A DNA stretch of 64,000 bases from Ctena decussata (GCA_963989385.1 OZ022501.1:754001-818000), one strand, 5' to 3'. Counted from the first letter of the stretch, positions 1 through 11,560 are shown. Numbers and translations: made by a program. Notes: generated by a model from the sequence alone, not told the origin.

Positions 1-268
1 TAGTAAAAAACAAAATGCATGGAAAACTTGTTTAGGAAAAAAATTCAGACTCTTTGAGATATAAAAAGAATCATCACAACTACCTCGGACGGATCGACCA
101 GCCAACATAACGTCAGCACGTCTTGGTCAACTCGACCTAGCGTCAACAAGACCTGGTAAAAATTTCATCAGGGCTTATAAAGAACATCACTTTTCGCTCC
201 ATATGTATGTAAAGTTATTAGTTTAAAAAGAAAAAACCTTTATAAACTAGAACTGTCGGAGAATTCGA
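1..268. other. Non-coding flank, nothing recognised
   Basis: AT-rich sequence with stops in all frames. It precedes the tandem-cored element that begins near 269. I see no gene or repeat boundary in it. Confidence 0.5.
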
Positions 269-454
269 CTATACCCCCGCTTAACTGCTTTAATCAAATG
301 GTGTTATTTTCATAAAGTATAGAGGGAGAGAAAACTCATTGTCAACACGTTTACCAAAATATCAATATCCCCTTCTATGTAATACGGAATAAAATGATTC
401 CACATATATAGATAGAAAAAATAATAAATACATGTAAGACATAAGTCTTTATCA

Positions 455-1469
455 ATGTGTATAGCAAATATGAAGTTTCAAACTTTAGGGGATGCTGTGA
501 AATTTGTTATGAAAAATTGCATTATTCAAAGTAAGGAGAGAAAGAAAAATTGGAAAAATATTGGGATGAATAAGCAGGAGAAGGCTGGTTCTCGATCCCA
601 CAATACAACAGTTATCATCAACCTGCCAACCAAAATATCCCTCCTCTAACTTGCAATGACTGCTTAGAAACCTTTGACAAAAAAGCCATTATTCAAAGTA
701 TGGAGAGAAAGAAAACTGGACAAATACACGAAAGAATATGCCAGATACGGTTGATTTGCAATCCCACAAAATAAGTCATTATCAATCTGTATACCAAATA
801 TGAGCATTTTGCCTTGAAGGGTTACTGTGAAATCTTTTACGAAAAAATTACATTATTCAGTGTAAAGAGAGAAAGAAAACCAGACAAATACAGGGAAAAA
901 TAAGCAGGAGATGGCTGGTTCTCAATTCCACAATACAATAAGTTGTCATTAATCTGCATACCAAATATGACTACTCTACCTTGCATGGTTGCGCAAAAAT
1001 CTTTAACTAAAATTTTGTTATTCGAAGTATGGACAGAAAGAAAATCGGACAAGTATACAGGGAAGAATAAAAGAAGGCTGGTTTGCAATCCCACGATACA
1101 ACACATCGTCATCAACCTGCAAACAAAATATAACTACTCTAGCTAGCTTGTGTAGAAATCTTTGACAAGAAGTTCATTATTCACTGTATGAAAAGTAAGC
1201 AAATCGGACAAATACAGAGAAGAAGCAGGAGAAGGCTGGTTTGCATGATAGAACACACCCTAATCAACCTGTATGCCAAATACGACCATTCTAGCTTGAA
1301 TGGTTGTGGAGAAATCTTTGACGAAAAATTTCATTATTCGAAGTATGGAAATAAAGAAAAAAAAAGACAAATAAAGGGAAGAATAAGCAGGAGAAGGCTG
1401 GTTCTCAATCCCACGATACGACACACCGTCATCAACCTGTATACCAAATCTGACCATTCTAGCTTGAAT
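455..1469 (+). repeat. Tandem array, about 165-bp units (left half)
   Basis: About six degenerate copies, each with AAGCAGGAGAAGGCTGGTT, then CCCACGATACAACACA, then CAACCTGTATACCAAATATG, then GGAGAAATCTTTGACGAAAAA. The motif GCAGGAGAAGGCTGG recurs near 575, 905, 1225 and 1385. Short ORFs here are repeat artefacts. Confidence 0.85.
1464..1469. other. Target-site duplication, left copy (TTGAAT)
   Basis: TTGAAT precedes the left inverted repeat, and TTGATT follows the right one at 5697-5702. In uninterrupted array units the site reads AGCTTGAATGGTTGTGG. The element therefore sits cleanly inside one unit with a 6-bp duplication carrying one mismatch. Confidence 0.7.
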
Positions 1470-2647
1470 CACGCCTACTAAACGAAAGAATGCGTAACCA
1501 TCGGTTAAGAACGCGAAACAATTCGAACGACATCCGGTTTAGCATTCGATGACGCAAAAAGGTAAACAAACTTTGCATTTTCTGTCTTTCGTGAGCGATA
1601 TAAATTTGTTGAGGAAATAATTGATAAATCGGGGAATGTCATGCAATAGCCCATGCATATCGACGTTTGTCGAGTAAATCGCAGACCACCTGCTTTGCGC
1701 ATATTGGCTGAATTAATTTTCGCGTGCTGAAGGTGTGTCGAACCCATCGAAAACATGTGGAAATTGGTGATATATATTGTGTTCTATTTGATTTTGCGGT
1801 TTGCTAGAAGTTTAGCATATCATCATGCACACACGATAGACACATATGGTTATTTGTGCTATGGACCTTTTGGTTGTCAATGCTGCATAACCGAGAAATC
1901 ACTGAAACAATGGTCGAAAATGGGTGGTTGAGCATTCGATCTATATAAATAATAAGAAAATTGACAGCTATCAAGCAGGTCTGATTTCATCTCCACGGCT
2001 CCAGGAACACATGCAGCTTATTCTACGGAATCGTTTCTTAGCCTTCCTGACGAGCAATGCACTGGTGTTTCGGAAATTAATAGCATTTTGATGAAAACAT
2101 TTGCAGTCTCCCAAGTCATAGTATATAAGGATTTTTACACAGATATCGTGCTTTCAAACCAATGCATTGACCCTGAAATTATCTAAAATATGATTTGACA
2201 TGTTTTAAAATTTTGGTTTTCGTAAAGAAGTGCTAATCTGTCCAATTTTGTTGGTTACGCATTAGAGTGACCGGTTGAGAATTGGAGGAGCAAAGGAGAA
2301 AGTGGCAACTAATGCCCCCTTTGTATATGCCAGCATCTAACTATAACCATTAGTTGTCTACATATGATTTGTAAATTGTATTGAAATCATTAGATGCAGA
2401 AAATATTTATTATATCCTTTTCTGGACAAGGGCATTGGAATACTAAATTTGAAGTAATTTGACAAAATGGCACATTGATTGATAAATCAGAGATCATTAT
2501 TTACCTCTGCAGAAAATAAAAAGACCATTTGCATTTCATAATGGCTCATACCGTAACATCTTTTTCTATGGTTAATCATTGGAGTCCCTTTAATCATTCG
2601 ACAGACGATGCTTGAAAACAAACTTTAACTCTAGGGCAGTGCCGTTT
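1470..2647 (+). repeat. Left terminal inverted repeat (about 1.18 kb)
   Basis: It pairs with about 4542-5696 in inverted orientation from GTTTAGTAGGCGTG at the outer edge to GGCAGTGCCGTTT at the inner edge. The matching 83-aa ORFs at 1505-1756 (minus) and 5410-5661 (plus) are the same stretch of the two arms read in opposite directions, so they are not independent genes. Confidence 0.85.
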
Positions 2648-2749
2648 CAAGGTCGATTCAAAGACTGAATAGTATCAAAAGGGGATCCATAGGAACTAAA
2701 AGCGATGATCTAGAATATGAGTCTAAACCAGTAAGAAAATTTGATTAGA

Positions 2750-3240
2750 TATATATGATATTAACTATCTTACCTACATCATCAAAGACAACAAACGCTT
2801 CAAGATGTCGCAACACCTACACCATCTCCCACTCAAGCAGCTTACAATAATGAGAATCAGATAGTTACTCAACAACTTTGTAATAACATCAGGGAATTAT
2901 TCCACCAACTGGGGAGAGAGAAGCAAGGAGAATTAAACGTACCATGGAAAATAAATGGTATGAGAACTGAATGACAGGAAGAAACAATAATAGCTTAAAC
3001 TTCGGAATGAAAAACTGTCCTCAACATATGAAGTCTTGATAAACCAGAAACCGATTATAATACCCACAAGAATTGCAAATACATAACATATTTGGGGAGC
3101 CAGATGACCAACAAAGAAGAAGAGAAAGACAAGTTTTAGACGATTTTAAGACAGAAAAAGACTGGCTAGAATTGACGGCTGAGCCTGATAGCCATGAAGA
3201 AATGAAGAATTGTTATCAATAATATCTGAAAAAGCTTCCA
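2750..3240 (+). pseudogene. Unidentified broken coding stretches inside the inverted-repeat element
   Basis: Two open stretches without an initiating ATG can be read on the plus strand. One (about 2803-2970) is rich in T, P, Q and N and contains the peptide NIRELFHQLGREKQGEL. The other (about 3061-3222) is charged and contains QQRRRERQVLDDFKTEKDW. Each ends in a stop. I do not recognise either. They lie just upstream of, and in the same direction as, the Penelope-like remnant, so they may be parts of one decayed protein. Confidence 0.35.
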
Positions 3241-3514
3241 TGAGAGCAAAGGAAATTCTCATTACTATGTTGGGTATGAAACACAAAGAGAGAAGAGGAA
3301 ACAATGGAAAGCTAAAAACGAGGTACGGCTTAAAGAATATGAAACTGACTTCTGTAATTAATATACCATTAAACTCCATTCATTAAAGAAATAAAAGATA
3401 TTCGATTAAAAGGACAATCTTATAGACCCAGACGCAAAAGGACCGTCGATTTTAAAAAAGGGTCGAACAAGAAGCATCAGTCCAAATAATAAGAGACAAA
3501 AATGATGACTATAT

Positions 3515-4009
3515 TTTAACTTATGTATCTACATTTAACCCTAAAAACCCTGAATTATTCAATACAATAAAACAAAACTTACCAAATTTATATGAAGATG
3601 AAACCATGAAAGAATTATTAGACGATTTTCAGCTCATAAAAAGCAAACGTCCACCTCAAAGTTTGACCAGACTTTTAACTCGTGCTAAATATTTAATAAT
3701 TATGATTTTCCGAAGGTGACAAAATGTAATAGAGCCAAGTGTGGTTTATAACGGAAGAAAGAGTTCCAGTTTAAATGCGGAAAATCTTTCAAAGTAAGGA
3801 CACCTATGTCCTGTGATGTTAAAAATCTTATCTATGTGGTCCGGTGTAGCCGATGCCGAGAAAACTACATCGGAGAAACAGGCGATTCCCTCCGCCACCA
3901 GACAACAGTTCATAGACAGCATATTAGAGATGCGTCAGTCTTATTAAAATCAAGAAATTATGGCTTTCGTCGCCAGATCATGTCAGGAATACTGATGAGG
4001 CTTGAGTAG
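3515..4009 (+). pseudogene. Penelope-like C-terminal fragment with GIY-YIG endonuclease
   Basis: The reading frame gives the conserved region before the endonuclease of Penelope-like proteins (FNPKNPELFNTIKQNLP, then SKRPPQSLTRLLTRAKY). A frameshift near 3695 and an in-frame stop at about 3750 follow. After these come the cysteine-bearing linker (KCNRAKCGL, FKCGKSFKV) and the GIY-YIG domain itself: LIYVVRC, YIGET, then LRH and HRQHIRD. This order is diagnostic of Penelope-like retroelements with an endonuclease. The domain breaks off after HIRD, where homology is replaced by unrelated residues up to the stop at 4009. It is a non-functional remnant, as reverse transcriptase motifs upstream are not recognisable. 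Confidence 0.75.
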
Positions 4010-4084
4010 CCGAAAATTCGGAGTACAGCCAATGTTTCTTCCTGTAAATAATTTCTCTGCTCTTGAAGGAACCATTTTAGATAA

Positions 4085-4385
4085 TTACGTAATGGTTGAA
4101 GGAAACATTGGTCATCATAAAACGAGCACAAACTTGCATGTAACCGTGAAGAACCACATTATGAATAGTACCCCCTGTGTGGCAAGCAATCAATTAATGT
4201 GTGTAGAAATTGAATCCTTAAAGGAACTACTTTAGCTTTTAATTATGTAATTGGAAGAAGAAACATTGGTCATCACAAAGGAGCACATACAGGCATGTAA
4301 CAGTGAAGAACCACATTATTGATAGTACCGCCCTGGATGGCCAGCAATCACTTACTGGGTGTAAAAATTCTACTCCCAAAGCTCA
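4085..4385 (+). repeat. Tandem duplication, about 160 bp, two copies
   Basis: GAAACATTGGTCATCA, then GTGAAGAACCACATTAT, then GATAGTACC and CAGCAATCA occur at about 4097-4215 and again at about 4259-4375. The small ORF over the first copy is not convincing. Confidence 0.7.
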
Positions 4386-4541
4386 CCCTCAGCGACCATT
4401 GTGGTTCAGAACATTTACGTGTAGTTAGTTATTCAGTTTGCATGGTCTTCTAGCTCATCAATTAATCATGCCGGGCAACAAATAATGATAACCTGAACAC
4501 GGTACAAAATCTGTACAATATGCAAAGTTCATAGGCTGAAC

Positions 4542-5696
4542 AAAACGGCACTGCTCTAGAGATACAGACAATTTGTTTTCAAGCATCATTTGTCGAATGC
4601 TTAACCATACAAAAATAATATAACGGTATGGGCCTTTATGAAATGCAAAAGGGCATTTTTATTTTCTGCAGAGGTAAATTACGAATCAATTTGCAATTCA
4701 GTCAATGTACTCAAACTCAGTATTCCAATGTCATTGTCAAATAAGGACTGTTTTCATTAATATTTTCTGCATCTAATGATTTTAATACAATTTAAAACGC
4801 ATATGTAGACAACTTATGGTTATATTTAGATGCTGGCATATACAAAGGGGGCATTTGTTGCCACTTTCTCCTTTGCTCCTCCAATTCTCAACCGGTCACT
4901 CTAATGCGTAACCAACAAAATTGGACAGATTAGCACTTCTTTACGAAAACCAAAATTTTAAAACATGTCAAATCATATTTTAGATAATTTCAGGGTCAAT
5001 GCATTGGTTTGAAAGCACGATATCTGTGTAAAAATCCTTATATACTATGACTTGGGAGACTGCAAATGTTTTCATCAAAATGCTATTAATTTCCGAAACA
5101 CCAGTGCATTGCTCGTCAGGAAGGCTAAGAAACGATTCCGTAGAAAAAGCTGCATGTGTTCCGGGAGCCGTGGAGATGAAATCAGACCTGCTTGATAGCT
5201 GTCAATTTTCTTATTATTTATATAGATCGAATGCTCAACCACACATTTTCGACCATTGTTTCAGTGATTTCTCGGTTATGCAGCATTGACAACCAAAAGG
5301 TCCATAGCACAAATAACCATATGTGTCTATCGTGTGTGCATGATGATATGGTAAACTTCTAGCAAACCGCAAAATCAAATAAAATACAATATACTTCACC
5401 AATTTCCACATGTTTTCGATGGGTTTGACACACCTTCAGCACGCGAAAATTTATTCAGCCAATATGCGCAAAGCAGGTGGTCTGCGATTTACTCGACAAA
5501 CTTCGATATGCATGGGCTATTGCATGACATTCCCCGATTTTTCAATTATTTCCTCAACTAATTTATATCGCTCACGAAAGACAGAAAATGCAAAGTTTGT
5601 TTACCTTTTTGCGTCATCGAATGCTAAACCGGATGTCGCTCGAATTGTTTCGCGTTCTTAACCGATGGTTACGCATTCTTTCGTTTAGTAGGCGTG
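4542..5696 (-). repeat. Right terminal inverted repeat (about 1.16 kb)
   Basis: Inverted copy of 1470-2647. It ends GTTTAGTAGGCGTG immediately before the right copy of the 6-bp duplication (TTGATT, 5697-5702). Confidence 0.85.
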
Positions 5697-6060
5697 TTGA
5701 TTGGTTGTGGAGAAATCTTTGGCGAAAAATTTCATTATTCAAATTATGGAAAAAAGAAAAATGGACAAATAAAGGGAAGAATAAGCAGGAGAAGGCTGGT
5801 TCTCAATCCCACGATACAACACATAGTCATCAACCTGTATACCAAATATGAACATTCTAGCTTATACCATTGTGGAGAAATCTTTTACTAAAATTTTTAT
5901 CAGAAAGAAAGAAAAACGGATAAATATGGGGAAGAATAAGCAGGAGAGGGCTAAATCTCAATCCCACGATACATCAAGTCAGTGTCAAGCAGTATACCAA
6001 ATATGAACGTTCTAGCTTATACCATTGTGGAGAAATCGTTTACGAAAATTTTTACTAAAA
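5697..6060 (+). repeat. Tandem array, about 165-bp units (right half)
   Basis: Continuation of the array of 455-1469 after the 4.2-kb insertion, beginning mid-unit at GGTTGTGGAGAAATC. It holds two to three units, then the unique 3' part with GACGGACGGAATGACGGAC. Confidence 0.8.
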
Positions 6061-6141
6061 AGTGTTACGGAATTACGGACGGACGGAATGACGGACAGAT
6101 GCAAACCAGTATACTCCCCACTTTTTCAAAGCGGGGGTATA

Positions 6142-6545
6142 AAGGCACGCTAGTTACGTTCTCACACAGCTTATGAACCAGTGTGGCCAAATCGAAATTT
6201 AGGTTTGGTCACTTGTCAGAGTTTTTTTTCCCTAATATACCTCACTTCTCAGTTTACTTCAAAACAAAGAGTATGCAGATACATGTAGCCGCAGCACGCA
6301 TTCGAGTCGAACAGCATTGTAATATGCCTTTTTGGCAAACATTTTGGAGAAGCTTGGATTTCTAATTTCCAGATGGAAACAGAGTTGCGCATTTGCCAGG
6401 AATGCAATACTTTAATCATGTTCATTTACATCATTGTAAAATTTTAGACGAGCTCATTCAGGCCTGAAGTTACTACAATACGATGGGAGTGTGATTCTGT
6501 AAAACACTTAATATCTGCGGTATCAAACTTTCGCGGTTTACTGAA
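6142..6545. other. Non-coding spacer
   Basis: No gene recognised. The short ORF at 6183-6365 shows no familiar motif. Confidence 0.4.
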
Positions 6546-6546
6546 A

Positions 6547-6770
6547 ATGACAGGAGCCTCGGTACCTCAGTGGGCTAAGAGCTGGCCTACTGGTCCAGCG
6601 GACCCGGGTTCGAGCCCCTCTTGAAGCGAGAATCTTTCCTACCGTAAACGGGGTTCCACTTCGCACAACCTTTTATTATCATATCACCCTCCCAGCGTCC
6701 TGATATGACTGAAATACTGTTGAGAAGGACGTAAAAGCGCGTCATCCATCCATCTAAACATGGCACATTT
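6547..6770 (+). mobile_element. tRNA-derived SINE
   Basis: The head carries RNA polymerase III boxes: an A box in GTACCTCAGTGGGCTAAGAG and a B box in GGGTTCGAGCCC. The tail ends GACTGAAATACTGTTGAGAAGGACG followed by CATCCATCCATC, a typical metazoan SINE 3' end with a short simple repeat. The anticodon arm is not a functional tRNA. An inverted copy of the head lies at about 15180-15243. Confidence 0.75.
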
Positions 6771-6999
6771 TGGCGTTCATGGCGCTGCAGATGAAAGAGA
6801 AAAATAGATGGGAATTTGTTATCTTTTTCTTACTATTTAAAGAGTTATGGCATTCATTAGGATCGCCTCATTGAGACGATTCTAATGGAGGGCCACAATG
6901 CATAGTTAAATGGAACGGTATAGAACCTATCTCAAACACTTTTTAACTGAACTACTGTGTTGTGCGTATGTAAATGTATTGAAAATTAAATAATGTCGG

Positions 7000-7780
7000 A
7001 CTTAAATTTTAGCGCTCTTTGCCACAACCCGCTCTAATATCGCCAAAATTCAATAAACTCCAAAATATATTTTACAGTACTGAAAGCGGCTTTGTGCGAT
7101 GACACTCCATTCACGATTGAAACGATTTCCTGCCTGAAGCCTTAGCCTGGTCAAACTGTTCCTTGGGAGGACACTGATTATTATCATTACTCATTTCCGT
7201 GAAGTTGGCAATAGCGCAGTAACCTTAGAAACTTTTGTGAAGTTGGCAGTAGAGTAGTAGCAGTAACAGCAGCATACGTAATTACTGCTGAACCTGGCAG
7301 TAGCAGTAACAACACACTCACATTCTATACTCACGGTTGCCTTTCAGTTAGCACCTTTTTTCACACATCATCATACTAAATTTGAGAAAATTTTCAGATA
7401 ATCTCTTAGTGACGATGTTTCGAGAAGGCTCAGGGGAACGACTATGTGTATAACAGGTTGTTTGTCGCATTCATGATGATAGGCTCACATTTGCGAACAA
7501 CGTATACTCAATGAATACCTTGTCGAGGTAGACAGTGACGCCTCAGAGTCCTTGAATTTTAGCGGCTTAATGTATTAGCTAAATTCCATTTGCATATCCA
7601 GCGAGCGCACGGCGTAAATCGACGTTGGCCCAGCGTTACGATGGTCGCAGTGAGCCCGGTGGGTAGTAATAAACATTATGTTCTGTACTTGTGTTCTCTC
7701 CGTGAACTCCTAACCGCCCCTTTGCTTTTATATTACAGAAGGACTGAAGTTGGAACTTGTGCCAAGTGTCCATTGTTGTT
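7000..7780. other. Non-coding, no recognised element
   Basis: Contains a run of related short phrases (GTGAAGTTGGCAGTAG, CCTGGCAGTAGCAGTAAC, 7200-7310) that suggest a degenerate short tandem repeat. No coding gene is supported. Confidence 0.4.
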
Positions 7781-7782
7781 GT

Positions 7783-9100
7783 TTTGTTGCTTTAATGTCC
7801 ACGGTAAACAGCTATGGTCATGTCGGGACGGTCAGTTAAACTAACCACACTATTCCTAGGCAGGCTTAGACCTCCTAAGTGGTTAAGGTGGTGATGATCA
7901 CTGATTTGGGACAAAGACAAAAATCTGCATAAAATACTCAAAATAACACTGATCTTTCCAAAACTTAGCAGATGCCTTCTTTATGTTGTTTCTCATAATT
8001 TAGAATCCCAAACTGCAGCATTTGTTAATGTTAAAAAGTGTTTTTATAAGAGAAGATCAAAGGGTAATTTTCTGCGAATAAATCTGAAAAAATAATATCA
8101 TTATTGAAAATATATTTAGTGCTTAGAGTACCTTGTTGCATAATGGAGAGCGTCCTAGCAATTATTTTTTCCATCTCTTTCACACATTATCAGACTGAGC
8201 AGTTGAAAAAAGATGCAGTCTGTGTCCAAATTTTTTTGTCAAAACACACAGGTGAGACAGGTGATACTATTTTAACAAGGTTGAACAATTTCATCTACAC
8301 ACCACTGATCATGTCAGTAATGTATTATTTATATTGTAGGTGTTAACATAGGTATGCTTGCCTACCCTATATTTAATAAATGCGTCCAGTGTACATTGAC
8401 TTTGTACATGGCTGAACATTGAGAAAAAGCTACCGTTTTCATCTGGTCTACATTACAATTTGAGAAAGAGTTGGAATAAATAATTGCTAGGACGCTCTTC
8501 ATTATGCAATAATGCACCTTCAGCACTACGTAAATTTTCAATAACGATATTATTTTTTCAGATTTATTCGCAGAAAATTACCCTTTGATCTTTCCTTATA
8601 AAAACACTTTTTTAAGCAGCATGTACGTCTATTTTGTATTCTAAACTGTAAAGAACAACGAAAATAAGAAGTCTGCTAACTTTCAGGGAGATACGTTCCT
8701 TTTTTATGGTTTTATGCAGATTTTTACATTTAACATAAATCACCACCTTAACCAGTACTAAGTGCACTTACTTTCGCCAGTAACTGACAACTGCCCTTCT
8801 TGAATCAGCGGAAGGAGAAACGAAAGTGGCCGGACCGACTATTGAACCCAGGACCGACCTCTGGCGTGTTTTGGGAGGATAAGTAGGCTCTGTAGATTAC
8901 TCATGGTCCATACAATGCGTGTCAGCAGTAATGCTTCCCTTCTCACTGGGCATTAACTCTAAAGGACTTTAAAGAATGAAGTTGCTCCACTGACTAGAAG
9001 CCTTAAACGAAACAAAGAGCGAGATGGAGTCCCGTCTTTCCTATACTGTGCCCAAGATACGGTGGATCTCTACTTACTAGGCTACGGAAAACTTTTACTG

Positions 9101-9120
<20 letters not shown>
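7783..9120 (-). mobile_element. SINE-like composite, interrupted by a foldback element
   Basis: On the minus strand this matches the plus-strand SINE at 23731-24009. Shared are GTCGGGAC near CATGACCATA, then CCTAGGAATAGTGTGGTTAG, CTTAGGAGGTCTAAGCCTGCC, and the region with TTCAAGAAGGGCAGTTGTCAG. The copy is split between about 7882 and 8752. A further SINE tail with CCCAAGATACGGTGGATCTC and a (TTA)n run lies at 9050-9135. The ORF at 7590-7844 largely falls in this repeat. Confidence 0.6.
7882..8752. mobile_element. Foldback MITE, about 870 bp, inserted in a SINE at TA
   Basis: The ends are TTAAGGTGGTGAT and ATCACCACCTTAA. The arms pair over about 290 bp, for example AAAGGGTAATTTTCTGCG (8060-8077) with CGCAGAAAATTACCCTTT (8568-8585), and TGCATAATGGAGAGCGTCCT with AGGACGCTCTTCATTATGCA. 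It divides a SINE copy, so the insertion site is defined. TA at both edges fits a Tc1/mariner-type MITE, which is inference. The ORF at 8104-8346 is inside it and is not a gene. Confidence 0.75.
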
Positions 9121-9135
<15 letters not shown>

Positions 9136-9359
9136 TATTGCTCAGGTGAGGTTTCGTCGCCCCGGGAAAATAATGTTCCTTTTTGTAAAAGTGGCGAAAT
9201 TCCAGGAGGGAGGTTGGGAACTGTGGCAAGCCCAAATTTTTTCTTGTAGTTTATGTCAAACCAAGCTATTCAGTTGGCTTTCAGCTGATCGGATAAAAAC
9301 TGCGACTCCGTCAGCGCATACAGGAAACTCCGTCTGATGAAACAGAGCTCCGGTAGCTC

Positions 9360-9725
9360 AGTCGGCTGCCCAAGGCTTATTCTTTTCTCTGGCTCTGCTG
9401 CCAAGGTCCACGTTTCACAGGCATACAGAAAGATGGATATGTCAAGGAAGCGCATCAGGTTCATCTTTGATCCAAGTGATATCCCAGCAGACACATGACG
9501 TAGATGCGACGTCACCACGTCACACCGGCGTCAGTATGGCGTGATTTTGACGTTATGTGCCCGCTGGGATGTTTTCTCAGCAAACTGGCTTCAGGTTTGT
9601 TAAGGCTGCGATCACTTTTGCATTCCTTGTGAGACCTTTCGGAGCCATCATCTGAGACAACTGCTTCAAAACTTTTGAAACTTGCCACAGTTCCCAACCT
9701 CCCCATCCTTTTAACCTTGCTGTCC
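9360..9725 (-). pseudogene. Non-LTR retrotransposon (RTE-like?) reverse transcriptase scrap
   Basis: Minus-strand pieces read LGTVASFKSFEAVVSDDGS and MNLMRFLDISIFLYACETWTL. These are the same conserved C-terminal segments as in the copy at 50590-51740 (ASDDG-type block, then SIFLYA). The copy is frameshifted and carries an internal 90-bp MITE. The RTE assignment is tentative. Confidence 0.6.
9481..9571. mobile_element. Short palindromic MITE (about 90 bp)
   Basis: TCCCAGCAGACACATGACGT at the left and ACGTTATGTGCCCGCTGGGA at the right are imperfect inverted repeats. The element interrupts the LINE scrap. Confidence 0.6.
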
Positions 9726-9799
9726 CTTTTGATGATATTGATATTATTAATATGCCTCAGACTCGTTTGAATTTGAGTCAAACTGGACACTTGACTGCA

Positions 9800-10550
9800 G
9801 AATTATGTGCCCTTGAAATTACTGTGGTCTAGGTAGGTTGTTAAAGCTTTATAAAAGTACATGTATTACTTTAAATGAAATTTCTGACAAAAATGAATTA
9901 TAGCTACATCTAAGCTGTTTACTCTAGAGGTGTGATCCCTAATCAAATGAGAAACAGTTCAAGTTTTTTTTCATTGCTGGCCCCTTACCTTGGCTTCCGC
10001 AAAGCCTGGACCCTTTCAAACATCACGTACACATGTAACAGTAGTGTTTCAGGCCGCCTACCACAAAAGTAGGTCACAGTGACCATGAAAATCAATACCA
10101 TATTCAATTTCCAAGGTCAGTACTGTATCCCTTAGTAATTTGAAACTTCATCAGTGAATGCATTAGTTTTCTCCAGGTCAATTTCTTCAAAACTAGGTCA
10201 CACTGACTTACCTGAACACAAATCCCTGCCTACGTCGGGAGACAAAGGGTCATTTCCTCTGCCACGTCAGGTGAAAGTCTTTCTGCAAGCTATCACCCAC
10301 AGCATTAGGACACAGGGGCCAACCAAGTTTTGCGAGAACTTTTACAAAAGCAGAACTGTATCTGATTCTAATAGCCTGATGCCTTTATCAGTGTACGCAC
10401 CAAAATGCTGAAGGCCACCTTCCATGGTTATTTACTCTCATGAAAATGTTCATCATGTCAAATGGTCAACATCAGCCCTTTATCTCAACTTCCATAAGCT
10501 TGTTTATAAGCCAAGGGGAGGGGCTTGTTACGATAGTTCTTGCTACTGTT
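9800..10550. other. Non-coding, no recognised gene
   Basis: Includes an 85-aa ORF (10154-10411) with no family motif, no splice context and no repeat relatives that I can see. It is left uncalled. Confidence 0.4.
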
Positions 10551-10899
10551 CTTATTATACCTCACCACACCTTAGTGGTGGGGTATTATGTTTTCCCATT
10601 GGCTGTCTGTGTCTGCCCATACATCTGCTTGTCCGTCTGTCTATCCTTGAGCATTTCGTTTCCATGTGATAACTTCAGTTTTTTTGTTGTTTTTTTTTGA
10701 TGGACTGTCTTCAAACATGGCATGTGCATTGGTCTTGCAAATATCTCGCTTGGGATTGTTATGAGCAAATTTTGATATCATCTGACAGAGTAACTGCCTT
10801 TGTCAATGTCTAAAATGTGCTTTTTTGGCCTGTAATTCATTTACTCTTTTAAAATATCTTGATAAAATTCCACAATATTATTGAAGTAATTGTAAGCTA

Positions 10900-11560
10900 T
10901 CTGTTACAAGCAGAATTTTGTCCACCAGGATTATCTGTCCATCCATGTGTCCTGATTATAAACGTATAAAATAATGTAAAATCTATATAAAAATCAGGAC
11001 TGAGAGCAACTTTCTTGAAACTTGCAACAAATCATCAAATAAATAAGCTTCCTGATGTGATTAAAATTGGTCCCCAAGGATTATCTGCCCCAGGCAAAGG
11101 GCTGTATACATGTATAAGTCACCAAAAAGCTCTATATAAAACCAGTTTTGGTATATCTTTATAAACTTTTACAGAAATTATATACATATATACATAAACA
11201 GCTTTCTTTTACAAACAAAATTTGGTCCAACCTGCTTATCTGCCACTGTTATGGGTATATGTACATGTATAAAATCATGAAAAATATCTATATAAAATGA
11301 GAGTGAGAAGGGATTTTCCTAACCTTGCAGCAAATTAACAAAGCAATTGAAGCTTACTGCTTTGATCAAAATTTTGTCCCAAGAGATTATCTGTCCCTAA
11401 CACAATTACATACATGTATCAAATCATGAAAAAAAACCTGTACAAAATCAGATTTAAAAAAAATTCTATGAAATATGCAACAAATGGTCATAGAAATAAT
11501 AGCTCCCACTGATGGTTAAAATTTTACCACTAGGAGGTTATCTGCCCCTGTCTTGGAGAT
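10900..11560 (+). repeat. Tandem array A, about 160-bp units
   Basis: Four or so copies of a unit containing ATTATCTGTCC or ATTATCTGCCCC, a stretch like AAAATCTATATAAAA, and ACTTGCAACAAATCA. Confidence 0.65.

Larger units (their letters stand above)
1470..5696. mobile_element. 4.2-kb transposon with 1.2-kb terminal inverted repeats
   Basis: The left arm (1470-2647) and right arm (about 4542-5696) are inverted copies with scattered differences. The outermost bases are CACGCCTACTAAACGAAAG and its complement. The interior is about 1.9 kb and contains broken coding sequence, including the end of a Penelope-like protein with a GIY-YIG endonuclease. A 6-bp duplication and long arms recall Maverick/Polinton elements, but the expected terminal AG/CT and the polymerase and integrase genes are not seen. 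A foldback-type element that captured a Penelope fragment, or a Penelope copy with inverted flanks, are the alternatives. Confidence 0.75.
269..6141 (+). mobile_element. Tandem-cored element with TATACCCCCGCTT ends, split by a later insertion
   Basis: The left edge reads TATACCCCCGCTT (270-282) and the right edge is its inverse, AAGCGGGGGTATA. The right edge also forms a local hairpin with TATACTCCCCACTT just before it (about 6111-6141). Between the ends lies an array of units of about 165 bp (455-1469, continued at 5703-6060), recognisable by GAATAAGCAGGAGAAGGCTGG. The array is interrupted by a separate 4.2-kb inverted-repeat element. The architecture (hairpin end plus tandem core) matches other elements in this window. 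A non-autonomous Helitron-like or pearl-like element is possible, but the class is inference. Confidence 0.6.

Noticed and set aside
1505..1756. 83-aa ORF duplicated at 5410-5661
   Set aside because: The two ORFs are the same segment of the inverted arms of one transposon; no family motif.
10154..10411. 85-aa plus-strand ORF
   Set aside because: No recognisable domain, no splice partners and no support beyond length.
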